Positions 33,352 to 40,293 of a stretch of 40,293 bases of DNA are shown piece after piece. The position numbers and the translations under genes were made by a program. The stretch is from Lachnospiraceae bacterium (GTDB lineage Bacteria > Bacillota > Clostridia > Lachnospirales > Lachnospiraceae), in contig JAQVCW010000031.1 in assembly GCA_028689585.1 (NCBI GenBank), positions 1 through 40,293 of the forward strand. Reading direction: 5' to 3'. The notes under the pieces are model-generated. The model was not told the DNA's origin and searched no databases. It was given only the letters and a program-made list of their open reading frames with translations. The first letter of the stretch is position 1, and every line of letters begins with the position of its first letter.

Positions 33352-34551
33352 ATGAAAAAGTTTAAATACATTGCAAAGGATGTAGAGGGAAAAAAGGTCG
33401 GCGGCATTCTGGAGGCCAATGACGAGACGGAGCTTTATAATAAGCTTCGGGAGGACAATAAGTTTTTGATGTCTTCGAAGGAGGTCAAAAACAGGTTCGC
33501 TCCCAAAAAGATCAAGACGAAGTTTCTCGCTGAGTTCTGCCGGGAACTGGGGACGCTGCTGGAGGCAGGTGTCTCACTGGTGCGGGCTCTGGCGATTATT
33601 ATAGAGGAAGAGGGAATAAAGCCTCAGAACCGGGTGATCTATGCCGAGCTGCTGCAGCTTGTGCGTCAGGGCGTGGCTCTGTCGGATGCTATGGCCCAGC
33701 AGGGAGAAGCATTTCCGGAGATGATGGTCAATATGTTCCGTTCTGCGGAAGCAGGAGGAAGCCTGGACAAGACGGCGCTGCGGATGGCGAACCATTATGA
33801 AAAGGAACACCGGATGAACAGCAAGATCAAAGGGGCGATGACCTATCCGGCTATTCTGGGTGTGCTGATCGTGGCGGTAGTGATCATTATTTTCACTTAT
33901 GTGCTGCCGCAGTTTACCAGTCTGTTTTCTACGATGGAGTCGCTGCCCTGGTATACGGAATTTATGCTTTGGCTCAGTGACTTTATCGTTGCGAACTGGC
34001 TTGGAATTATTTTAGGTGTTATAATCATAGTAAATGTACTGCGGCTGTTCTTTAAGATTCCGGCGGTGCACAGGGCAAAGGACCGGCTGATGCTGAAGCT
34101 GCCGATGATCGGAGGGCTGCTGAAGGTAATCTATACGGCCAGGTTCGCCAGGACCTTGAGTTCTCTGTATTCAGCAGGGCTTCCGATTGTACCGTCGCTG
34201 CAGATCGGGCAGAAGACAGTGGGAAATACCTACATTGAGAATCAGTTCACGGAAGCGATTGATAAAATCCGGGGCGGCGAAAATCTGTCTGCTGCGCTGG
34301 GCAGGATTGACGGCTTTACAAAAAAATTTACTTCTACGATCATGATCGGGGAAGAGACCGGTAAGCTGGATAACATGCTGGAGAGCACAGCAGATAACCT
34401 GGAATACGAATCAGAGCAGGCCATTTCCAAGATGATGACGTTCCTGGAACCCATCATGATCGTTATTATGGCAGTGATCGTAGGCTTTATCATGATTTCG
34501 GTAATTACGCCGATCTATGGCTCTTACGACTCACTGAGCAATTCCTATTGA
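33352..34551 (+). CDS. pilC: Type IV pilus inner membrane platform protein PilC
   Basis: A 399-residue T2SSF-family protein with two homologous halves. Each half has a cytoplasmic helical domain (FCRELGTLLEAGVSLVRAL near residue 60; FARTLSSLYSAGLPIVPSL near residue 265) followed by membrane helices (GVLIVAVVIIIFTYVLPQF and the C-terminal IMIVIMAVIVGFIMISVI). It forms the platform on which PilB and PilT act to add or remove pilin subunits. TTGGAGG precedes ATG 33352. Length and motif order are normal. Confidence 0.95.
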   Translation: MKKFKYIAKDVEGKKVGGILEANDETELYNKLREDNKFLMSSKEVKNRFAPKKIKTKFLAEFCRELGTLLEAGVSLVRALAIIIEEEGIKPQNRVIYAELLQLVRQGVALSDAMAQQGEAFPEMMVNMFRSAEAGGSLDKTALRMANHYEKEHRMNSKIKGAMTYPAILGVLIVAVVIIIFTYVLPQFTSLFSTMESLPWYTEFMLWLSDFIVANWLGIILGVIIIVNVLRLFFKIPAVHRAKDRLMLKLPMIGGLLKVIYTARFARTLSSLYSAGLPIVPSLQIGQKTVGNTYIENQFTEAIDKIRGGENLSAALGRIDGFTKKFTSTIMIGEETGKLDNMLESTADNLEYESEQAISKMMTFLEPIMIVIMAVIVGFIMISVITPIYGSYDSLSNSY

Positions 34552-34573
34552 TTTCAAAAAGGAGCATTGACTT

Positions 34574-34650
34574 ATCCCCTGCCAGGCAGGCTTCGTTCAG
34601 GCAGGGGATGACTTTCAACATATAATTTAAGAACATATAATTAAGAACAT
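34574..34650 (+). other. Hairpin and short direct repeat between pilC and the pilM-N gene
   Basis: ATCCCCTGCC (34574-34583) and GGCAGGGGAT (34600-34609) are perfect 10-bp arms around a 16-base loop with no T-run after it. A direct repeat follows: AACATATAATTTAAG at 34617 and AACATATAATTAAG at 34632, with a partial third unit. This may be an mRNA processing or attenuation site that divides the operon. Confidence 0.5.
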
Positions 34651-34663
34651 AAGAGGGAACTTT

Positions 34664-36121
34664 ATGAATACTTCAGTTTATCTGTCCAACCGAAATGTGA
34701 TGGTGGTCACCGGAAGCGGCGGCCCAAGATCTGCGCGGATCAGGAAGGCATGGCGTCTGGAACTGCCGGAAGGACTTATCATCAATGGAATCATTACCAA
34801 TGATACAGAACTGACACAGCAGCTTCAGCAGTTTTGGAAAGAAAATCAGATACCGGTGAAGAAGGTGATACTGGTGCTGGAAAGCTCCCGTTTGATTTCC
34901 AAACGGATCGAAATGCCGAAACTGAAAGACAAAAAAATATACGAGATTCTGCCGAATGAGTTTACAGATATAGAAGATCAGCAGGGAACGGTGTATGATT
35001 ATATGAGTCTTACACAGCAGCGGAACAAAGCGGAAATCAGGGCGGTGGCCACTCCGCGCAGCTATGTGAATGAATTTATACAGTTGTTTTCGAAGATCGG
35101 AGTATCCCTGAGCTGCATTACGCTGGGCCGAAGCTGTCTTTTTCATGTGCTGGCGTCCATGAAGCGTTTTCGTAAAAAAAATGTGGTGTTTCAGATTCTG
35201 GACGGCAGCAGTATGACCAGCATTCTCTACTCCGACGGGTCAGTGGAATATTCCACCCAGAGACGTATTTTTGGAGGCACGGAGATTGGGCAGGTCGCAT
35301 CCGAGATCGTTCGTTCGGTCAGCAGTCTGCAGCAGTTTCAGATTACGCAGGGGAAAAATGATCCGATTACAGAGGTTTATCTGGCGGGTGTACAGGACGG
35401 TGTGGTAGAGGCCTGTCAGGAAAGCATCCACAGTCTGGGAGATGGCATACAGGTGTCCGCTCTGTGTCTGGAGAAAAATGTAAAGTTTCCCGGAGGAGCG
35501 GAGGAAGGCGCCGGCTATCTGTTTCCCATTGGCGGTCTGATGCCCGGAAAGAAAGAGATTAACCTGGCAGCGGTTACCAAAAGGAAGGTAAAGAAGAAAA
35601 AAGAGTCTGCAGGCATTATGAAGCTGCTGTCTCTGCCGCTGATCCTTTTGATTGGCTGCAGTGCGATTACAGGCGCTCTGTATGTGCAGAACCATGTAAA
35701 GCAGATGGATCTGGATGACCTGAATGCATATCTGACGAATGAAAGCAATCTGGAGCAGGTGGCCAGAGCGAATTATCTGGAAGGGGAAAATGCATCTTTG
35801 CAGAGAAGAATTTCATCCGTGGAAAATATGAACGGTATCATTGCTTCGTACCCGCTGATGAACAGTCAGGTGGTGTCTGCACTGCAGTCGGGTGCATCCG
35901 GATACGCGCAGGTGAGTGTGGTCAGCTATAACGCGGAAAGCGGCCTGCTCACGGTGAAGGCCACAGCCGATGAGGTGACAAAGATTAATCAGTTCATCGA
36001 CCGGCTGCAGGGGACGGGCCTGTTTGAGAGACTGGATTACAAAGGCTATACCTATGATGAAAAAGAATTGACGTATACCATTAATGTCAGTTGCTATCTG
36101 GCAGAGATGGCCGGAAAATGA
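34664..36121 (+). CDS. PilM-PilN fusion protein of the type IV pilus alignment complex
   Basis: A 485-residue protein. Residues 1 to about 310 resemble PilM, the actin-like cytoplasmic part (KVILVLESSRLISKRIEMPKL, QILDGSSMTSILYSDG, RIFGGTEIGQVASEIVRS). A basic stretch (KRKVKKKKE) and one transmembrane helix near residues 320-340 follow. The rest, with a coiled coil and a ferredoxin-like domain (GYAQVSVVSYNAESGLLTVKATADEV), resembles PilN. In most species these are two proteins held together by the PilN N-terminus binding PilM; here they are covalently joined. The next gene is pilO, the normal partner of PilN. The stop TGA lies inside a downstream repeat. The start ATG 34664 has a weak GAGGGA site. 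Confidence 0.8.
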   Translation: MNTSVYLSNRNVMVVTGSGGPRSARIRKAWRLELPEGLIINGIITNDTELTQQLQQFWKENQIPVKKVILVLESSRLISKRIEMPKLKDKKIYEILPNEFTDIEDQQGTVYDYMSLTQQRNKAEIRAVATPRSYVNEFIQLFSKIGVSLSCITLGRSCLFHVLASMKRFRKKNVVFQILDGSSMTSILYSDGSVEYSTQRRIFGGTEIGQVASEIVRSVSSLQQFQITQGKNDPITEVYLAGVQDGVVEACQESIHSLGDGIQVSALCLEKNVKFPGGAEEGAGYLFPIGGLMPGKKEINLAAVTKRKVKKKKESAGIMKLLSLPLILLIGCSAITGALYVQNHVKQMDLDDLNAYLTNESNLEQVARANYLEGENASLQRRISSVENMNGIIASYPLMNSQVVSALQSGASGYAQVSVVSYNAESGLLTVKATADEVTKINQFIDRLQGTGLFERLDYKGYTYDEKELTYTINVSCYLAEMAGK

Positions 36122-36289
36122 TTGTGTCAAGTTTGGTATGGAAACTTGACATGCAGCGTCAGCCCATTTGTCGAAGACAAATTTAGGATGGGCTGATGTT
36201 CAATGATTGTGTCAAGTTTGGTATGGAAACTTGACATGCAGCGTCAGCCCATTTGTCGAAGACAAATTCAGGATGGGCTGATGTTCAAT
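36119..36289 (+). repeat. Two-hairpin element, tandem copies B1 and B2, in the pil operon
   Basis: Two 85-bp units (36119-36203 and 36204-36289) differ at one base. Each has TGTCAAGTTT-ggtatgg-AAACTTGACA (10-bp stem), then CAGCCCATTTGTC-gaa-GACAAA with ATGGGCTG closing the outer stem. The first unit starts in the stop codon of the pilM-N gene and the second ends just before the pilO ribosome binding site. A diverged relative lies at 10979-11053. Confidence 0.9.
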
Positions 36290-36305
36290 AAGAGAGGAAA
36301 AACAG

Positions 36306-37037
36306 ATGACAGAAAGAGATAAAAAACTGATTACTCTCCTTGCGGTTGTGGTGATACTGGTAGTGTTTTTTAATTATTTTTTCATTCCATTGAAGAAAGA
36401 ATCGGATGAACTGGATGCCTCCATAGAAACGGCACAACTGCAAAAGTCAGAGATGGAAGTGAAGATAGCGTCCCTTCCGATTCTGGAGGGAAATTTTGAA
36501 AATCTGAAGCAGAAATATCTTGTAAGCGCTCAGGATTATTATCCGGTAATGACCAGTCAGGAGATTGATCGGGAAATCACCGGCATGGTATTGAAATACG
36601 GGCTGAGTTCAGACGATCTTCAGATCATGATACCGGCGGATCCTACGGAGCTGGAAGCATTTTATGCATCCGGGCGGGCGATGCTGGACGGCATGACGGA
36701 TGGGGCCGGCACCGGGGACAGTGCGGAAGATGCAGACGGCACAGATACTGCTTCTGAAGATCCCGGCAGCACGGATGCCGCGGCCAATGGCAATACAGAG
36801 ATTTATGGGGCGAAAGTGATAATCTCGGCGGATGGAACAGAAGCCCAGTACCAGACGCTGCTGGATGAAATAACCAATGATTACCCGGCCCTTAGGGTGA
36901 CCGGATATTCCTATCAGACCAGGAAGGAAACGGTGACCACGGACGCAGAAGGCAATACGGTGACCGCGGAGGCGGGACGCACCCTGACAGTAAATCTGGA
37001 ATTATATATGTGTGATAAAACGTTTGGACAGGAGTAA
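36306..37037 (+). CDS. pilO: Type IV pilus assembly protein PilO
   Basis: A 243-residue bitopic protein: short cytoplasmic start, one transmembrane helix (LITLLAVVVILVVFFNYFFI, residues about 8-27), a coiled coil (ESDELDASIETAQLQKSEME), then a ferredoxin-like part divided by a Gly/Asp/Thr-rich linker near residues 130-160. It matches PilO by layout and by its place after PilN. PilN and PilO form the membrane alignment complex that links PilM to the platform. GAGAGGAAAAAC precedes ATG 36306. The acidic linker is an extension compared with typical PilO. Confidence 0.8.
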   Translation: MTERDKKLITLLAVVVILVVFFNYFFIPLKKESDELDASIETAQLQKSEMEVKIASLPILEGNFENLKQKYLVSAQDYYPVMTSQEIDREITGMVLKYGLSSDDLQIMIPADPTELEAFYASGRAMLDGMTDGAGTGDSAEDADGTDTASEDPGSTDAAANGNTEIYGAKVIISADGTEAQYQTLLDEITNDYPALRVTGYSYQTRKETVTTDAEGNTVTAEAGRTLTVNLELYMCDKTFGQE

Positions 37038-37043
37038 GGAATA

Positions 37044-38723
37044 ATGGCAGGGTATAAAAATGTACGTATCGGTGAGGTACTGAAGGATTACGGATACATT
37101 ACAGAAGAACAGATACAGCAGGCGCTGGAATATCAGAAAGAAAATAAGGGGCTGCGCCTTGGCGGTGCCCTGATTGCTCTGGGCTTTATTACGGAGAAGC
37201 AGATGCTGCAGGCGCTGGGAGCCAGACTGAATCTGGAACATGTGGAACTGGGCGCGGTTCAGATCAATGTGTCGGCGGTTGAAAAAATTCCCCAGGCTCT
37301 GGCGGAGAAATATGCCATTCTGGCGCTGAAGGAGGAGGGGCATACCCTGACCGTAGCGGTGAATGATCCGCTGGATTTTTATGCGCTGGAGGATATCCGT
37401 CAGTTGACCGGTATGGAGCTGGTCATCCGGCTGGCGGAGAAGGATACACTGCAGAATGCGATCCGGTATTATTATACGGAGGTGTCTGCAAAGAAAGCTG
37501 CGAAAAAGGCCAATGTCAGCATGGAAGAGGAGACGATCGAAGAACTGGCGGTGGAAGATGGAGACGGTGATACACCGATCATCAATCTTCTGAACAGCCT
37601 GATCAAACGTGCCTACAGTATCAATGCCAGTGATATCCATATTGAGCCATTCGAAGATAAAACTCTGGTCCGGATGCGTATTGACGGAACAATCGTGGAT
37701 TATGTGACCCTGCAGAAAAGTGTGCAGATGTCTCTGATTGCCAGGATTAAGATTGTTTCTGATCTGGATATTGCAGAACGGCGTATCCCGCAGGACGGCC
37801 ATTGCAGAGTCAAGGTGGAAGGGCTGAATATCAATATTCGTGTGTCTGTGATCCCTACCGTGTTCGGGGAGAAGGCAGTGCTCCGTCTGCTGGCCGGAAA
37901 CAGCAGAATCGACCACAGCGGAACCTTCGGAATGGATCAGGAAAATTATGATAAATTCATGAAAACCATGCGGTCTCCCAATGGGATTATCTATCTCACC
38001 GGTCCCACCGGTTCCGGTAAGACCACCACGCTGTATATGGCATTGGATGAGCTGGCCCAGGGACAGGTAAATATTTCCACAATCGAGGACCCGGTGGAGA
38101 AAAACCTTCCCAGAGTCAATCAGATGCAGGTAAACAACATGGCGGGGCTGACCTTTGAAATCGGCCTGCGTGCCCTGCTGCGTCAGGATCCGGATATTAT
38201 CATGGTGGGTGAGACCCGTGATTCCGAGACTGCGCAGATTTCAGTGCGTGCCGCGATCACCGGCCATCTGGTGCTGTCCACCCTGCATACGAATGACGCG
38301 CTCTCTTCGATTGTACGTCTGATTGATATGGGGGTAGAACCCTATCTTCTGGCCAACTCTCTGGTGGGGCTGGTGGCCCAGCGTCTGATGAGAAAGGTGT
38401 GCCTTCACTGCGCGGAAGATGTGCCGGTGACTGAGGTGGAGCGTGAATTTCTGGGTGAGGGTATTGAGGTGGTCAAACGGGCAAGGGGCTGTGCCCACTG
38501 CAATAATACAGGATACTCCGGCCGTATTGCCATCCATGAGATCGTGGTGATCGATCAGGAAATCCGCCGGATGATCACAGATCGGGCGTCGATGGCGGAG
38601 ATCACAGAATATGTCACCAGAGAACAGAAGATGAAGACACTGCGCCAGAGCGGACTGGAGCTGGTGAAGCAGGGCATTACCACGGTTTCAGAGCTGCACA
38701 AGGTAACGTATTATTCAGATTAG
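37044..38723 (+). CDS. pilB: Type IV pilus extension ATPase PilB (GspE family) with MshEN-like N-terminus
   Basis: A 559-residue hexameric motor. The N-terminal domain has two 24-residue motifs, RIGEVLKDYGYI... (residues 8-31) and RLGGALIALGFI... (38-61), of the type that binds c-di-GMP in MshE-like ATPases; the second ends in Arg where Gln is usual. Walker A is GPTGSGKT (320-327), then the Asp box (TIEDPVE), Walker B (IIMVGETRD) and the His box (LSTLHTND). A zinc-binding tetracysteine CLHC...CAHC lies near residues 453-491. It drives pilin addition. It begins 7 bp after pilO. Confidence 0.95.
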   Translation: MAGYKNVRIGEVLKDYGYITEEQIQQALEYQKENKGLRLGGALIALGFITEKQMLQALGARLNLEHVELGAVQINVSAVEKIPQALAEKYAILALKEEGHTLTVAVNDPLDFYALEDIRQLTGMELVIRLAEKDTLQNAIRYYYTEVSAKKAAKKANVSMEEETIEELAVEDGDGDTPIINLLNSLIKRAYSINASDIHIEPFEDKTLVRMRIDGTIVDYVTLQKSVQMSLIARIKIVSDLDIAERRIPQDGHCRVKVEGLNINIRVSVIPTVFGEKAVLRLLAGNSRIDHSGTFGMDQENYDKFMKTMRSPNGIIYLTGPTGSGKTTTLYMALDELAQGQVNISTIEDPVEKNLPRVNQMQVNNMAGLTFEIGLRALLRQDPDIIMVGETRDSETAQISVRAAITGHLVLSTLHTNDALSSIVRLIDMGVEPYLLANSLVGLVAQRLMRKVCLHCAEDVPVTEVEREFLGEGIEVVKRARGCAHCNNTGYSGRIAIHEIVVIDQEIRRMITDRASMAEITEYVTREQKMKTLRQSGLELVKQGITTVSELHKVTYYSD

Positions 38724-38736
38724 GGGGAAAAGGGAT

Positions 38737-39783
38737 ATGACGATAGATCAGGTGATTTTAGAGGCAAGAAAACAGGGCTGCTCAGATATACATATCTCAG
38801 AAGGGCTTCCGATGGCATTCCGTATCAATGGAAAACTGATGGATTCGCAGGTCACACTCAGCCCTCAGGAAACCCGGGCCATGATTTTATCCATGACGGA
38901 TGAGGGCCAGGAGGAGCTGCTGGAAAAGGGCATTGATCAGGATTTTGCCCTCCAGTCCTCAGACGGCAACCGGCAGCGTGTCAATGTATTCAAGCAGCAG
39001 ACCAGACTGGCAGCCACCATTCGTCTGCTGAATGATCATATCCCCAACCTGGAGGAACTGAAACTGCCGAAAATCCTTCAGCAATTGGCCAATGAGCCCA
39101 GAGGTCTGATTCTGGTCACCGGGCCCACCGGCAGCGGCAAATCTACCACGCTGGCAGCGATGGTGGATTATATTAATGAACGGCGTTCTGAGCACATCAT
39201 TACGATTGAAGACCCGATCGAATATGTCTATCAGGCAAAACGTTCCCTGATCCATCAGCGGGAGGTGGGGAGAGATGTCCAGAGCTTTGCGTCGGCGCTT
39301 CGCTCTGCTCTGCGTGAGGATCCGGATGTGATCCTGGTGGGAGAGATGCGTGACTACGAGACCATCACCGCAGCCATCTCCGCGGCGGAGACAGGACATC
39401 TGGTACTGTCCACCCTGCATACCACCGGCGCGGCTCAGACGATTGACCGTATCATTGATGCCTGCCCGGGTGAAACCCAGGGACAGGTCCGGGTACAGAT
39501 GTCCGGAATCCTGAAGGGCGTCATTACGCAGTGTCTGATTCCGGTCCTGAATGGCAAAGGACGGATCGCCGCTACCGAGATTCTCACCGGCACCGATGCA
39601 GCCCTGAACTTGATACGGGAAAATAAGTGCTATCAGATGAGCACCATCATGCAGTCCGGCGCAGCGTATGGCATGCATACCCTGAATGGTGATCTGACCC
39701 GCCTGGTGCGCGGCGGCATCATCACTCCGGAGCTGGCCTATACTTATTCCAATAATAAGAAAGAGCTGGAGCAGTATATTTAG
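38737..39783 (+). CDS. pilT: Type IV pilus retraction ATPase PilT
   Basis: A 348-residue ATPase of the PilT group. Walker A GPTGSGKST starts at residue 129; TIEDPIE, Walker B VILVGEMRD, the His box STLHTTGA and the C-terminal LIRENKCYQM (the PilT-type AIRNLIRE motif) all follow. It disassembles pili and powers twitching or retraction. AGGGGGAAAAGGG is the ribosome binding site, 14 bp after pilB. Its stop codon TAG (39781-39783) lies inside the left target repeat of the element at 39788-40047. Confidence 0.95.
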   Translation: MTIDQVILEARKQGCSDIHISEGLPMAFRINGKLMDSQVTLSPQETRAMILSMTDEGQEELLEKGIDQDFALQSSDGNRQRVNVFKQQTRLAATIRLLNDHIPNLEELKLPKILQQLANEPRGLILVTGPTGSGKSTTLAAMVDYINERRSEHIITIEDPIEYVYQAKRSLIHQREVGRDVQSFASALRSALREDPDVILVGEMRDYETITAAISAAETGHLVLSTLHTTGAAQTIDRIIDACPGETQGQVRVQMSGILKGVITQCLIPVLNGKGRIAATEILTGTDAALNLIRENKCYQMSTIMQSGAAYGMHTLNGDLTRLVRGGIITPELAYTYSNNKKELEQYI

Positions 39784-40057
39784 TGAATAGGATAAACGCA
39801 TCAATGTAATTGTGCGAAAACCAGAAATAATTCAAAGTAAAAAGTAATAATAGATTGAATATTTATAATAACATTAGTGCTATATAGTTGACTGTTATGG
39901 ATCTGATATGGCGCAGTTGGCTCTGCATAGACTAAAAATGGTCAAAGTTCAATAATATGTAATACATTTAAACGGCCAAAAAGTGTATGGAACAAATCAA
40001 TGCTAAAAGTCAATAGCTTTTACAAAAGAAATGATGCGTTTATCCTGATTTAGTGAA
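39778..40057. mobile_element. MITE-like element with 15-bp inverted ends and 10-bp target duplication
   Basis: AGGATAAACGCATCA (39789-39803) and its exact reverse complement TGATGCGTTTATCCT (40032-40046) bound an AT-rich non-coding core; the element proper is 39788-40047 (260 bp). One base outside each end lies the direct repeat ATTTAGTGAA (39778-39787 and 40048-40057), as expected for a target-site duplication. No ORF is present, so it must be mobilised by a transposase elsewhere. The duplicated target includes the pilT stop codon, leaving the gene intact. Confidence 0.75.
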
Positions 40058-40120
40058 ATTCAAATGTAAATTGCAAGTATAAATCATCATTTTCTTAAAA
40101 AACAGCATAATGCACAAAAT

Positions 40121-40154
40121 AAACCGCCTGATGGTTATGATAATCAGGCGGTTT
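40121..40154. terminator. Perfect 12-bp hairpin, probable terminator
   Basis: AAACCGCCTGAT (40121-40132) and ATCAGGCGGTTT (40143-40154) form an exact stem around a 10-base loop, ending in TTT. The symmetric A and T ends allow it to act in both directions. It lies after the MITE and may be the original end of the pil operon. Confidence 0.6.
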
Positions 40155-40191
40155 ATGGTAAAAGTGTACAAAAAGCTAACCTACGGATAAG

Positions 40192-40259
40192 TTTCCGCAC
40201 GTTCGGAAAGATTTTATGTGTAAATGGTCAGGAATAAAATATTTCCGAACGTTCGGAAA
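40192..40259. promoter_or_regulatory. Pair of 18-bp palindromic operators
   Basis: TTTCCGAACGTTCGGAAA at 40242-40259 is a perfect palindrome. TTTCCGCACGTTCGGAAA at 40192-40209 differs at one base. They are exactly 50 bp apart, about five helical turns, as for a dimeric repressor (TetR type is common for such sites) controlling a gene beyond the right edge. The regulator is not in the window. Confidence 0.65.
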
Positions 40260-40293
40260 GTTTTACAGACCTAAAGTCAGGGCATATTCATAA

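Overview
The window looks like a chromosome segment of a low-to-mid-GC Gram-positive anaerobe of the class Clostridia, most likely the gut family Lachnospiraceae. The reasons are the scpA-scpB pair, strong AGGAGG ribosome binding sites, a sodium-pumping biotin-dependent decarboxylase cluster, a LytTR/GHKL two-component system and a Gram-positive type IV pilus locus with no secretin. All credible genes lie on the + strand. The species cannot be named from the sequence alone.

Left part (1-9.8 kb): a hairpin-rich repeat array precedes a metallophosphoesterase, then scpA and scpB (chromosome segregation) and a secreted D-Ala-D-Ala carboxypeptidase. A promoter near 4146-4174 then starts a five-gene cluster: an MmdA/12S-type carboxyltransferase, an OadG-like membrane subunit with an extra secreted domain, a biotin carrier, the sodium-translocating beta subunit, and a 5S/OadA-type carboxyltransferase without its own biotin domain. 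Two carboxyltransferases of different acceptor class thus appear to share one biotin carrier and one membrane pump.

Middle part (9.8-14.7 kb): an accessory segment. A REP-associated tyrosine transposase (RAYT) is flanked by many copies of a GGGACGGTTC repeat on its left and inverted copies on its right. A (AATCATCCC)13 satellite, an Rpn-family nuclease, a decayed proline-rich coding tail and an AAA/DUF4143 ATPase complete it.

Right part (14.7-39.8 kb): an AgrA/AgrC-like two-component system and a small membrane protein lead into a type IV pilus locus: a pilin whose tail has decayed, a 4151-residue protein that starts with a type IV pilin N-terminus and continues into a very long GLUG-repeat region and fibronectin-like units, three minor (pseudo)pilins, prepilin peptidase, PilC, a PilM-PilN fusion, PilO, PilB and the retraction ATPase PilT. 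The giant pilin-like protein is the most striking feature; a pilus-displayed adhesin is the simplest reading. PilT suggests that the pilus retracts.

The end (39.8-40.3 kb) has no gene. It holds a 260-bp MITE-like element inserted exactly at the pilT stop codon, a strong hairpin, and two near-identical 18-bp palindromes that look like operators for a gene beyond the window. A two-hairpin repeat occurs upstream of the RAYT gene and again, as a tandem pair, inside the pil operon 25 kb away; compensatory changes in its stems suggest that its structure is selected.
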